From positions 124,001 to 188,000 of the forward strand of contig NC_085852.1 in the NCBI RefSeq assembly GCF_020906515.1: 64,000 nucleotides of DNA, in the 5' to 3' direction. This stretch comes from Vanrija pseudolonga. Taxonomy: Eukaryota > Basidiomycota > Tremellomycetes > Trichosporonales > Trichosporonaceae. The translations under genes and the position numbers were made by a program. The notes under the pieces were generated by a model. It was given only the letters and a program-made list of their open reading frames with translations. It made no database searches and was not told the DNA's origin. Below, piece by piece: positions 39,920 to 49,777 of the stretch. Positions within the stretch are counted from its first letter, which is position 1, and every line of letters starts with the position of its first letter.

Positions 39920-40498
39920 TGTTGTTGAGGACCGAAGGTTGGTGTTGAGAATTGTGAGCAGAAGGTTGTTGGGGAGGTCTAATGTGTGGTCGGGTGAAAT
40001 GTTAGTGAAGCGGGTGTGAATCGTGCAGAGTGGGTGCGAGGGCCATCAACATGCACACAAGTGGCGAACTTGTGCACACACATCCACCATTGTGGTGTGC
40101 GGGCTTTGCTGCGTGTCATGTTCATAGTCGCCTGTCACATTTTCTCCCGCCCCCAGTCGGCAATGCCTTATCATAAATAGTCTGAACTCGCCATTGCCAC
40201 TTCGTGAGTCGTTGCTTATACCTGTGATTCTAGTCTATGCTGCGAAAGCGACCCGCGTCTGATGTTCCCGCGCTAGCAGTTGGCTTCGGGGCTGTCTGAG
40301 GCAATATGACATCTTCCCCGCCGCCCCCAGTCCAAGCTCTCGTCTGCTCACCAACTTTCATGGACTTCACTTGCTACAAACGGTACAATGACCCGAGCTA
40401 TCCTGTGCTTCACCGGATCCACATGCAGATAGGTTTGGTGGACCTTTCGGTCAGCATCTGACATGTGGTCGGAACAAAACTCACGTCCATGTGCACCC
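39920..40498. other. Intergenic spacer
   Basis: I find no coding region. It contains two CCGCCCCCAGTC-like GC boxes (about 40149 and 40320) that resemble part of the shared upstream element at 31295. Confidence 0.4.
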
Positions 40499-41284
40499 TC
40501 ACATCCACTCGCTCAACACGTTCCTATATCCTCCGAGTCCCGTTCTCCACTCATCGTATGACTTGAAGGACATGTGCTTGCGAGACCGGTCGAAATCAAG
40601 TGTTAGGGAGCCATAGGTCGGAGTGACGATCGTGATTTCCTGGTCCAAGGTGCAGTAAAGCCTTCTGATGAACTCTACTACACCTGATGTGGTGCCCTCG
40701 GCATCTGCGCGTTCCGGCCAAAGGACAACGACTAGTTCGAGGGTAGAACGTGCGAGGTGGAGGGATGGGTCGTAGCCGAAGCTAACAGGCGTGTTTGGCC
40801 CGTCCGTCCACGTGATGTGTAGGATGTGCCGGTTGAGACACGATAGGAGGTCGAACCTGCGGTCGCCCCAAGTGCCGCAGTTGTCGAGATCGATGTAGTC
40901 AACCACCGTATCGACGTCCGGCAAGCGAACATGGTTCCTCGACGCGGGGTAAAAGGTCGCCGTGGGCTCGGCGCGGCGGATGATCTTGACCCGCTGGAAC
41001 TGGTCGCGCTGGGCCTTGGTGAGGCTACGCTGAGTCGCGATACCACCTGACCTGCCGTCGAGGTCGATGACCTTGATCATGGAAAGCGGCCATGGGAACG
41101 TGATCCCACGGTCTGCGGTGATTGCAGACAAGACTCCATTGGGGGTTATGCCGATTTCGGCGTGGTCCACTGCCCTGCGGTATTGGCTGCAGGTGGCGCT
41201 AAAGGCGAGGTTGGCCTTGATGTCGCAGAAATCGAGTATGCGATCGACGATGTGCGGGTAGGAGAGGTGGTCGATGGCAACCAT
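40499..41284 (-). CDS. F-box-like family protein (FSAT subclade), 261 aa
   Basis: ATG 41284: MVAIDHLSYPHIVDRILDFC, ANLAFSATCSQYRRAVDHAEI. Then FPWPLSMIKVIDLDGRSGG, a segment RSLTKAQRDQFQRVKIIRR, TVVDYIDLDNCGTW, HILHITWTDG, LVVVLWPERAD, ITIVTPTYG and MSFKSYDEWRTGLGGYRNVLSEWM. It is one of the shortest complete members. Near the stop lies GTGAGG, with GCTGAC and AAAG downstream, so an alternative spliced end (M-STKPICMWIR) is possible. The next gene (41729) is its sister: both have the Q-RD-(Q/R)-F segment and end in VLSEW. Confidence 0.82.
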   Translation of the reverse strand: MVAIDHLSYPHIVDRILDFCDIKANLAFSATCSQYRRAVDHAEIGITPNGVLSAITADRGITFPWPLSMIKVIDLDGRSGGIATQRSLTKAQRDQFQRVKIIRRAEPTATFYPASRNHVRLPDVDTVVDYIDLDNCGTWGDRRFDLLSCLNRHILHITWTDGPNTPVSFGYDPSLHLARSTLELVVVLWPERADAEGTTSGVVEFIRRLYCTLDQEITIVTPTYGSLTLDFDRSRKHMSFKSYDEWRTGLGGYRNVLSEWM

Positions 41285-41728
41285 GGTGACTGGGGAGGAG
41301 AGGAGAAGGTGACTGGGCAGTGAGAAAGGTTGGGCCAACCAACGTCTGTTATACATGTATCTGGGCACGGTGCAAAGTGTCCCACGCCGATTGTGACATT
41401 GCGTGCAAAGCATTGCCAGTCGCTCCATTGTTCATCTCGCACCGTCCTTTCCCCGGCACATGTGGCGACTTTTCACAGTGCCATGGTCGCCGTGTATATT
41501 GTTCCCAAGAAACCAACAGGCGCACGCCGTCCCGCAGTAACCGCACATGTCGTCCACTCAGCAGCCAAGCAAGCGACACGGAACGCTTCTGCAGGAAGTC
41601 TTACGATTGTAGTCTTGCATTCACTAAAACATATGTGACCTTCTATTGAAAGGCACCACCAACGCCGCCCCCTTCTGCGTCCTTTTGCTCACTCCGCATA
41701 CCTGCGTCAACTGAGAAGGGCTCACTTC
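41285..41728. other. Intergenic spacer
   Basis: No gene or repeat recognised in these 444 bases. Confidence 0.45.
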
Positions 41729-42583
41729 TCAGTTCTCCTGGTCAACACTGACACTGCGCCGGTGAAACTCACAATAGTCCGGCCACCGGATCCACTCGCT
41801 CAACACATCCTTCTCGTGACCCAACGTCTCGCACCAATCGTCATACGCGACGTAAACGATCGGAATGTTGGTGGCAGTGAGGTTGATACCGATCGGCACT
41901 GAGGCAGGCGCAACGATGGTGAGACTGTGCCCAATGACGCGGTGGTAGAGGTGCTCGATGTAACTGTGAATGGGAGCCGCGGAGCCGGTTGCTGTCGGAG
42001 GCCAAGGGGTGTACGGGGTGGGCCAGAGCACGACCGTGCACTTGATGTGGCGGCTGGGGAAGTGCGCGAAGTGGTGCTCCGGGAACGCGGGTGTCTTGCC
42101 CTCCTCCCAGCGCAGGTGGAGGATGTGCTGCTCGCGGCAGGACTGGAGGTTGATCCCGCGCCAGTGCCAATCCCTGACGTCGTCGAGGTCGATATAGTCC
42201 ACCACGGTACGCACGTCGGGGAGGCGATAGTGGTTCTTCTTGACCACGAGGTTCGGCGGCACGGTGGGCGGCGCGCGGCGAATCGTCTCGAGGGCACGGA
42301 ACCTGTCGCGCTGGACAAGAGTCAGGCAGCGCCGCGTGGCGTACGTGAGTGTCGTCCCCCCCAGGTCGAGCACCTTGACTACCTGGGGAATGAACTCCAT
42401 ACCCCTCGTGCAGCTGGGGGTGGTGAAGAAGAAGAGCCAGCTGACGTGGTGAAGGGCCGCGTGGTTCACCTTCCTGCGGTACTGGTGGCAGGTCGCGCTG
42501 AACGTGAGCTTGGTTCCTCGGTCGGTGTAGTCGAAGATGTCGTCGATGATTGTAGGGAAGGACGAATGGTCGATGATGGCCAT
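41729..42583 (-). CDS. F-box-like family protein (FSAT subclade), 284 aa
   Basis: ATG 42583: MAIIDHSSFPTIIDDIFDYT, TKLTFSATCHQYRRKVNHAALHHVSWL. Then FIPQVVKVLDLGGTTL, RCLTLVQRDRFRALETIRR, RTVVDYIDLDDVRDW, HILHLRWEEG, CTVVLWPTPYTP, LTIVAPASVP and YVAYDDWCETLGHEKDVLSEWI. In block 6 the normal GLE is replaced by AP, as also in its sister (VTPT) and in the copy at 45621 (GPES). The open frame upstream to 42832 is a Pro/Ser/His-rich leader and not counted. Confidence 0.83.
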   Translation of the reverse strand: MAIIDHSSFPTIIDDIFDYTDRGTKLTFSATCHQYRRKVNHAALHHVSWLFFFTTPSCTRGMEFIPQVVKVLDLGGTTLTYATRRCLTLVQRDRFRALETIRRAPPTVPPNLVVKKNHYRLPDVRTVVDYIDLDDVRDWHWRGINLQSCREQHILHLRWEEGKTPAFPEHHFAHFPSRHIKCTVVLWPTPYTPWPPTATGSAAPIHSYIEHLYHRVIGHSLTIVAPASVPIGINLTATNIPIVYVAYDDWCETLGHEKDVLSEWIRWPDYCEFHRRSVSVDQEN

Positions 42584-42916
42584 GTTGGTTGGTGATGGGC
42601 AGCGAGGTGAGTGAGGGAGTTGTGAGTTCAAGTGGCTCTTATAGCTCGGTGGGTGCCTGTCCTCCTCGACCGGGACCTTGAGAGGAATCCGTCTCGCACC
42701 TTCCTGGTGTGACGTGCCCAATGGGTTGAGGTGTGTGCGTCGTGGCTGCCCTATTGTGCCCAGCTTGCGTGTTAATGAGTGCGAAAGGGAGCCAGACGGA
42801 ACAGTGCAGGCACTACTCCTCCTGCTATGCACACGTAGGACACGGTTCCATTCCAGTTACAGTCACAGGGAGTGTTTCATGTCAGGGTGTTGTCGGGTGT
42901 GGTCTCCATGGCCCCT
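42584..42916. other. Intergenic spacer
   Basis: No gene recognised; boundary between an F-box-like gene and the transcription factor gene. Confidence 0.45.
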
Positions 42917-45150
42917 TCAATACTGGCCAGACGGACCATCACCATTGCCGCTGGCGTCCCCAAAGCTAATCAAGCTGGCGTAGTCGTTGTTGAACAACTC
43001 GGCCAAGATTCGGTCAACATCCATGTCCTGCAGACTGGACAGGACGGCATCACTTGCCGCCGAGGAGTCGCGGGTGCTCGACGTGGAGGCCCTGGCGACC
43101 ACTGGGGTCGTCGTCGAACTGCTGACGGGCGTCTGAGCGAGCCAGCGCACACGTTCATCCATGACCTTGATCATGCTGCGGACCAGCTTGTCACACATTG
43201 TCCCGATGGTCTTGGCTCCAGGGGGAACGGGCACCACGCCGGCCTCGCCTTGGAGTAGGATGTCCGCGACGGCGAGCAGTCCGGCCTTGGCACCGCCCCA
43301 CTCGTGGATCCGACTCTTCTGTCGCAGTGCGCGTTCACCCTTCTCGCCGTTCATGGGCCCGACGAGCATGATCGACCCGGCCTGCATTTCCTTGAACACG
43401 CTCGTGCCGTCTACCGCCATGGCCCACAGCTCGTGCCAGGGTTGCAGGTCGGTTGGGAGAAGACGCTGGAAAGAGCCAAGGATGGCCTCGAGCGACGCCA
43501 TGCGAGATGTCGAGAGAGACGGGATGAGGTCGAAGCCGGCAGGGCTGGGGTCTGCGGTAAAGAAGGCAAGCACATCGGGCGTGTGGTAGGACCTTTGCAG
43601 TGCTTGGCGAACGCGCTCGGCGTTCTCGACCGAGGTGTCCCGAGGAAGGTAGTGCGTCGCCATGAGCAGGCGCAGTGCCGTTCGCTGAATCTTGCCATCA
43701 CGGTGGGCGGAGTGGATCGCACGGCACGTCAGCCATGGCCGAACAAGCGGATCTGTCGGGTCGAGAGAGTACATGCCTAATATCAGTACCTCGTCGCGTT
43801 GCGCTACTTACTCAGTGATGTGTTGAGAAGGTCCTCGGTCGCCTCCCGAGCCTCTGTTGCCCCTGACAGCTGCTGGGCACCGATCGCCACCACATTGGAT
43901 GGTGTGATGGTGCCGTGGGCCATCTGGTCGATCGCCGAGTACATTGCCTGCATGGTTTGCAGGACCTGGCCGTCGCGGATGATGCGGTCGCACAGGGCAA
44001 GCTGACCCACTGCTCGTGCCCGCGACGTCGCGTCATCGGATGCGAGATGGGCAGCCCATGCCTGACCGGGCACGGAGACCAGGTTGCGGGCGGATGTGAT
44101 GGCAGTCCCGAGGTCATCTGGTGCCGCTGGCCTATCAGAGTCAAGCTCAGTTGATATGCGTAGCTTCGTGTCGAGGAGGGCGGTCCACGCGAGGTTGTAG
44201 GCAGTCACGCTCGGAGTGTCCGCTGCCTGAAGACGACGAAGGACATGCGACGCAGCGACATGGACCATGTCGTTCTTGCCGACCGACCTCGCTTCGATCA
44301 CAGCCTGCCCTGGCAGTACACCAAGGGGAACGAAGATGCCAAACAGCTGCAGGGCGAGGACCGTGTCGAGGGACGTGGGGAGTCGCCGGAGGACGTCGTC
44401 GCGGAGTCGCGGTATGTCCTCGGCGAGCGTCTGAAGGGTCGAGGTCGGAAAGGACGGTGTGTGCAGGCCGCACACGTACCACATGAGGCGTTGTAAGAGT
44501 CGCTCAGAGATGGATGCGGTGGCCGTCGGGGGCGAGAGGGCCGGGAGGGCGGGGTGGATGAGAAGGAGCTGGTGGTATCTGGTCGTGTGAGCTGTATCCG
44601 GGCGGGAGAACACTCACGCGTCTTGAACGACCTCAACACTGATAGGCCATGCATCAGTCGCGCTGGTGGCCTCCGGTGCGAATGCAAGTCGGAGCATCTC
44701 GGTGGTGAGGGTCAACGGCCGCGAGTGGTACCGCAAGCTGCTCTTCCCAACCGGCTGCGTCGGTCTTCCAGGCTCGAAAGTCGACATGATGGTATGCTCC
44801 TCATCTGCACCTGCCGGCGGAGCCGGCTGTTGTGCCCTCACGGGCGGGGTAGCGTCGTTTGTTGGCGCGTCGTCGGCCTTACGCTTCTTGCTTGTTCCCG
44901 CGCGGCCGGCGGAGAGCACGACGCAGTCCTCGCGCAACACCTTGCATCGATGGCACTTGAGCTCTTGGGCAAGCGGAACCGGGCTGTCGGGTACCGTCTC
45001 GTCTGGGAGCTCGCAGCGCGCCTTGCGTTGTCGGCAGAGCTGGCATGATCGGCGGGCGATGGACCGGCGAGGGGCTGTCGGAGGGACGGGGGACGCTGAA
45101 CTCGAGCCTGACCCCGAGGCCGACGCGAGGGGCTGGTGTGGAGGCGGCAT
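42917..45150 (-). CDS. Zn(II)2Cys6 fungal transcription factor, 719 aa
   Basis: Three exons on the minus strand: 44618-45150, 43812-44578 and 42917-43776. Introns are 39 bases (GTGAGT/CCAG) and 35 bases (GTAAGT/TTAG); the joins restore one frame of 719 codons. Residues about 25-85 hold the binuclear zinc cluster CQLCRQRKARC, then, after a 24-residue loop, CHRCKVLREDC, preceded by a Ser/Pro-rich start. The basic KKRK after it may be a nuclear signal. The middle and C-terminal parts are helical, as in the regulatory domain of this class. ATG 45150 is the first in frame; upstream is a stop. It is the only intact regulator in the window, flanked by F-box-like genes; its target is unknown. Confidence 0.85.
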
Positions 45151-45620
45151 CACGTGGAGGATATTGCGTCGCTCCTGCTCCAGCACCTCGCTTGACAGCT
45201 TTTGTTAGTTGAGAGTTGATGATGGCAAGTTGAGAGTTGAAGATTGGGAAGCTGTGCGGAATGGCGTAAAGTGAAACCTCCACATTAGCACGGACTGTGG
45301 GGCACCGTATCTTGGGGCCCCGCAAAAGCATGTCGCATCATGTTGGACGAACGGGCTCGCTCAAATGGTACATGCATACAGCAGAGCGCTGAGGAAGGAC
45401 TGGAAAATGTACATGGGGGCTCTTGGATACATCATGGATTATGCCGAAACGTCGCGGTTGCTGATGTAGTGATAATCGCAGGAGATGGCCTGCTACAGGG
45501 GTATCATGATCTTGGTGATGTGGCGGGCAGATGGCAATGCCTCTGCAGGCCCGGCATTCTGTGAGGATGTCAGGCCGTGGACCACTCGACGACCGCCCAC
45601 CCTCACCCGTCTTCCTGCTA
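45151..45620. other. Intergenic spacer
   Basis: Promoter side of the transcription factor gene. A short direct repeat (AGTTGA-x-AGTT) lies near 45205-45245. No gene seen. Confidence 0.45.
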
Positions 45621-46418
45621 TCAGTCCTCGACCCACTCTCCGACATCCGCCTTCTGGCTTCCCAACTCCTCCCACCAGGTCTCGTGCGAAATGTACCGGC
45701 AATGGTCAGGGCTGAATTGCTTGAGCGACTCGGGGCCTACGATTGTCCACCGCTTTGCGCCATTGCGGACGGTGGCGTGTAAAAACCAGGTGAGCCCCGG
45801 ACGCGGTGTCGTGACCGGACCCAGCCTGCGAGGCCAGAGGACGATGACGCGCTCCAAGCTGCTGCTCGCAAGCATGAACCGCAGGCCGGGAAACTTCGGC
45901 ACGCCGTCGTCGGGCCAGCGTAGGTGAAGAATGTGGCGATTGAGGCACGCGTGTAGAACCAGCTCTGGTTTCTTGCTCCACCACTCGGGGAGGCGATCGA
46001 GGTCGATGTAGTCTACGAGGGTTGGGACATTTCGGAGTCGAACATGACTGCGATTTCCCGGGTTTTGTGACGGTTCCTCAGTAGGCGGGATGCGGCGGAT
46101 GACTGCCAGACGTGAAAACGTACAGTTGAAAGCTCGTCGCACTCGCTTGCGCCCCGAGTAGTTCCAGAAGTACCCAGATAGATCAATGACGGACACCATC
46201 GTTGGGATGCAAGGGACCGGCGAGTTCGAGGAATCCGCGAAGCCCGGGACAGCGGCATTGCCACCATAGCGGAGCCGCACGAGTCGTAGAGTGTCCTTCA
46301 TGTCCTCCCGGTGCTTCTTGCAGGTCGCGCTGAACGCCGCTCGTGTTCCCAGGCTGGCGTGTGACAGTATGAGCTCGACGATGTGCGGGAAGCCTTCATG
46401 GTCGATGGTGACCGTCAT
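45621..46418 (-). CDS. F-box-like family protein (FSAT subclade), 265 aa
   Basis: Complete intronless minus-strand copy. MTVTIDHEGFPHIVELILSH, TRAAFSATCKKHREDMKDTL; CIPTMVSVIDLSGYF; LAVIRRIPPTEE; TLVDYIDLDRLPEW; HILHLRWPDDG; RVIVLWPRRLGP; WTIVGPESLKQF; YISHETWWEELGSQKADVGEWVED. The Leu/Phe in the second half of the head (usually LFxHxxL) is LRLVRL, a mild departure. It belongs with the genes at 40499 and 41729. Confidence 0.83.
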   Translation of the reverse strand: MTVTIDHEGFPHIVELILSHASLGTRAAFSATCKKHREDMKDTLRLVRLRYGGNAAVPGFADSSNSPVPCIPTMVSVIDLSGYFWNYSGRKRVRRAFNCTFSRLAVIRRIPPTEEPSQNPGNRSHVRLRNVPTLVDYIDLDRLPEWWSKKPELVLHACLNRHILHLRWPDDGVPKFPGLRFMLASSSLERVIVLWPRRLGPVTTPRPGLTWFLHATVRNGAKRWTIVGPESLKQFSPDHCRYISHETWWEELGSQKADVGEWVED

Positions 46419-47018
46419 TTTGACACCTTGATGGGGACGAGGTTTATGGGTAGATAGTGACGCGGAGAGGGCAGAAAGTGGTGACAGTGGTGCTTTGGTA
46501 GGTAAGTGAGAAGTGGAAGAGGTAGAGGGAGTTGGATGTCAAAGGAGAGTTCACACGCTCCACGTCGATGGGTCCATCGCTCGGCCGAGGCATCTTGCGC
46601 CCTGCTACGCCCTACTGTATGATGACGACCTGGAAGAGACGACGTTGGATAACCAGTGCTCCTTAGGAGCTTCAGGAAGTCGGTACTGTCACCGCTATTC
46701 GGGGAGTAAGTTCTGGCAGATCCATTGGGGGCCGCCTGCGGAGTGTGCTCCGTGCTGGACTAGAAGTGAGAGCGGCCCCCAGCACCCTGGCAGCTGGATC
46801 CGACTGAGCGGTATGCAGACGACACTCTCAACTCCTCCTCATTGCGTGGATACGGATTGAATGGCTAGTGATATGTATGGATGGTTTTAACATCGGAATA
46901 GGCGCCAGACAATAGCCTCGAGGTGTCTGTTCGAGTAGCCCGCGTCATTCACATCGGTCTATAGGTAGCCCCTTGACCACGCTACCTCGCAACGGCAACG
47001 TGGTTGACTCTCGCCACC
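46419..47018. other. Intergenic spacer
   Basis: 600 bases with no gene, relic or repeat that I can support. Confidence 0.45.
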
Positions 47019-47261
47019 TCAGTAGCTGGGGACATCGACCCACTGGTCGATGAGCCCCCGGCCATTCCCCAGGCGCTCAGCCCAAGCCTCGTGCGAGACG
47101 TAGTTCCATCCGCTAGGCAGAGGCCGCCTGAGCCAAAACCAGTCTGCTGGCCCGACGATGGTGCAGCCGGCGGTGACGGTGGCGAGGAGCATCAGCAAGT
47201 AACCCTTGAGGTATGCCCTGCAGCGCAGGAGATCGTCCCCGTCGGCGACCAGCGGCCACAT
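47019..47261 (-). pseudogene. C-terminal fragment of an F-box-like gene
   Basis: The minus-strand frame begins at WPLVADGDDLL, the second half of block 5, and continues with TIVGPADWFW and YVSHEAWAERLGNGRGLIDQWVD to a stop at 47019. Its GP in block 6 links it to the copy at 45621-46418. Similarity ends abruptly at about 47261, where a plus-strand ABC transporter fragment begins, so one rearrangement truncated both. Confidence 0.65.
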
Positions 47262-48369
47262 TCAGAAGGTGCGACACTGCTCTTCGACGTCCTGTTCAAG
47301 CTCGGGGCCGTCGTCGATTCCGCTCGTACGAATTCGTACTGGCTCGGCGCGCTGGCCGCCGCACACGAGTGCCAGTCGCGCGACGAAGCCACCGGCATCG
47401 ACTATGACAAGTGCCGCGAGGCAGGAGGCATGCGGATCGAGACGCGCGATCTCCAGGTCATGTACGACGGTCAGACCAAGCCCGCTGTCCACGGCATCAA
47501 CCTGTCCATCAAGGCGGGCGAGACGCTCGCTCTCGTTGGCTTCAACGGCGCGGGGAAGAGCACTCTGGTCAAGGCGCTCATGGGGTTGTCGACAAACGCT
47601 ACCGGGAGCGTCGAGATAAACGGCACCCCACTTGAGGAGTATCGCGCCTCGACGCTTCACGCGCGCATGAGTTGCGTGTTTCAAGACTACAAAAAGTACT
47701 ACTTTTCGCTGAGGGACAACATTGGCATCGGGGACGTGTCCCGCATCGACGACACGGACGCGCTTCAAGCAGCCATGGCATACGGTGGCGCCGGCGCGAT
47801 CCTGGAGAAGACGTCACTCAATACCGTCCTCAACCCGTACGCCAACCTGCACGCACGCCCCGGCGACGGTGGAGGGCAAGAAGGCATGGGGCTATCTGGG
47901 GGCCAGTGGCTGCGTGTCGCCGTCTCGCGCGCGTTCATGCGCGCCGCGACGGCCGACTTGGTCATCTTCGACGAGCCGTCCTCCGCGCTCGACCCTGCCG
48001 CCGAATCGGCGCTCTTCGATACCATCTACGACCTCGCTCACCGGGAGGGCGGGACCCGAACCACGACAGTGTTCATATCGCATGGGTTTGGGAATGTGCG
48101 CCGGGCGGATCATATCGCGTTCATGGCTGGTGGGGTGAGTAACTCAGACAGGCACGTTGAGCTGACGCGCGCAGACAATCACAGAGTACGGCACGCACGA
48201 GGAGCTCATGGCCCTCGGGGGAGAGTATGCCCGGCTCTTCACGCTCCAGAGCCGCGGGTATGTCGGTAACGGCGGGCGCGACGCCGCCGCGAGCGGGGCG
48301 GGGGTGAGTGAGGGGGTCGTGAGTGAGGGGGTCGTGAGTGAGGGAGCAGTTGCGGCCGAGGCAAAGTAA
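47262..48369 (+). pseudogene. ABC transporter fragment: nucleotide-binding domain only
   Basis: Open from about 47262 with two exons (intron 48135-48174, 40 bases, GTGAGT/GCAG, GCTGAC branch). The start matches the end of a transmembrane domain (VVDSARTNSYWLGALAAA), followed by Walker A GFNGAGKST, Q-loop VFQDYKKYYFSLRDNIGIG, signature LSGGQWLRVAVSRA, Walker B DLVIFDEPSSALDP and H-loop FISHGF. After the intron: TITEYGTHEELMALGGEYAR and a tail with a repeated VSEGV unit. All membrane helices are missing. An internal ATG at about 47430 could yield a soluble ATPase domain, but a relic is more likely. The family is the ABCB-type half transporters, normally with six helices before this domain. Confidence 0.75.
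48304..48348 (+). repeat. 15-base tandem repeat, three copies
   Basis: Unit GTGAGTGAGGGGGTC occurs twice exactly and a third time with changes at its end, in the last exon of the ABC fragment; it encodes the VSEGV repeats. Confidence 0.8.
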
Positions 48370-48772
48370 AGGGGAGGCAGGAAAATTGGTAGAGTCGGTC
48401 GTTAAAAGTCACATATACAAGTAGATGTGATCAAGTCGTGTGCTGCTGGCGTCAGGTTAGCCGTTCACCGTTGGAGTCGCGGTGAGGATGCCGGCATGTC
48501 GCGTCGCGTCGGAGGGAGGCCGCGACTTCCAGGACACGAACGACAACACCTGCTTATCTCTCTCCTCGGGGTCGGGCGGCCCTGTCTTGCAGTACTTACA
48601 CGCCGATGTAGCATTGAACAATGGGCCTCGCCATTGCAAAGGAGGCCGACGCCGCCGACGTAGGAGCCGGAGCCGCGGCTATCTCCGCCCCCCCCCCCCC
48701 CCTGGAAGGGTCTGACCACGCGCCGGCCTTCTATTCTGGTCTGAACGACTTTGACGTCCTCCATCAACAACA
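48370..48772. other. Intergenic spacer with a C run
   Basis: Contains a run of 15 C at 48688-48702, about 70 bases before the next ATG. No gene seen. Confidence 0.5.
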
Positions 48773-49732
48773 ATGCTCGACCACACGGCATACCCGTCCA
48801 TCATCGCCGCGATCCTATCGTACGCCGACATCCCCACGCGCCTAGCCTTCTCCTGCACGTCGCGGGCGTACCGAACTCAAATCACAGCCGAGCTGCTCCA
48901 CCACGTCGCCCTGCGCGCCGACGATGGCCGCCTGTCCTTCCGCGCCGCAGACTCGACGCAACTACCGTACCTCCCCGCCCTCGTCCACGTCCTAGACCTC
49001 GACGGCGACTCGTACGCCCCCGCAGTGCCCCCAGCACCGGGTATAACCACCCTCCCCCGCCCGCTACGGGACGCGCTCACCTCCCTCCGTCTCGTGCGGC
49101 GCCGCGGAACAGCAACGCAGGACGTGAACGATCCTTACAAGTTCGAATTTGTGCCCACGGTTGTCGACTTTCTCGACCTCGACTATGGCGTGCAGATCAC
49201 CGCTGTGGGGGATTACGACCTCGGCCTCAGCACGCAGCGCCACGTGCTCCATCTGCGCTGGGATGACGATATGCCGATAGACGCGGATGACGGGCGGCTG
49301 ATACACGACACCGAGTTCTTGTTCCACCAGAAGGCGGAGTTCGACTACGTGCTAGTCGTGCAGGGGTACGCGTCGGCAGGTCGGGCGAGGTTGGCCTCGG
49401 CGCTGGAGGTCCTCCGGATCGTCCTCTCCGGGCTGGCGGAGAGCGCGCTGGAGCCCGACGCCTCGATGCGGATCACGATCGTCGGCCTCGAGACGACCGA
49501 CATGGTGCTGCCCCATCCGGTGGCTGTGCCCGAAGGGCTGGACGTGCCGGAGCCGTTGAGGCAGGCGGCCGCGTTCCTTGAGAATGCGGTTGGCAGCATA
49601 CACGACTACGAGTACGAGGAGCCTTCCAGCGCGCTCTTCCGGCGCATGGTGCGGTTCGCTACCCTTGAGGAGTGGCGCGGGGGTTTGGAGGAGGAGGAGA
49701 GGGCGGTGGTGGGGCAGTGGGACGAGTTGTGA
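48773..49732 (+). CDS. F-box-like family protein, 319 aa
   Basis: Complete intronless copy. MLDHTAYPSIIAAILSYADI, TRLAFSCTSRAYRTQITAELLHHVAL; LPYLPALVHVLDLDGD; LRLVRRRG; TVVDFLDLDYG; HVLHLRWDDD; YVLVVQGYASAG; ITIVGLETTDMVLP; RFATLEEWRGGLEEEERAVVGQWDEL. Block 7 is highly acidic. Its sister is the convergent gene at 49778-50752: both have LGL/LGM-S-(T/R)-x-RHV-(L/I)-HLRW and GLE-x-TD, so this pair arose by duplication with inversion. Confidence 0.86.
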   Translation: MLDHTAYPSIIAAILSYADIPTRLAFSCTSRAYRTQITAELLHHVALRADDGRLSFRAADSTQLPYLPALVHVLDLDGDSYAPAVPPAPGITTLPRPLRDALTSLRLVRRRGTATQDVNDPYKFEFVPTVVDFLDLDYGVQITAVGDYDLGLSTQRHVLHLRWDDDMPIDADDGRLIHDTEFLFHQKAEFDYVLVVQGYASAGRARLASALEVLRIVLSGLAESALEPDASMRITIVGLETTDMVLPHPVAVPEGLDVPEPLRQAAAFLENAVGSIHDYEYEEPSSALFRRMVRFATLEEWRGGLEEEERAVVGQWDEL

Positions 49733-49777
49733 CCGGAGCATGGCAGAGCAGACAACTATGCATCATGTACGTACAGC

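Noticed and set aside
41927-42595. 222-codon plus-strand frame
   Set aside because: Antisense to the gene at 41729-42583, which has the family head and block 7.
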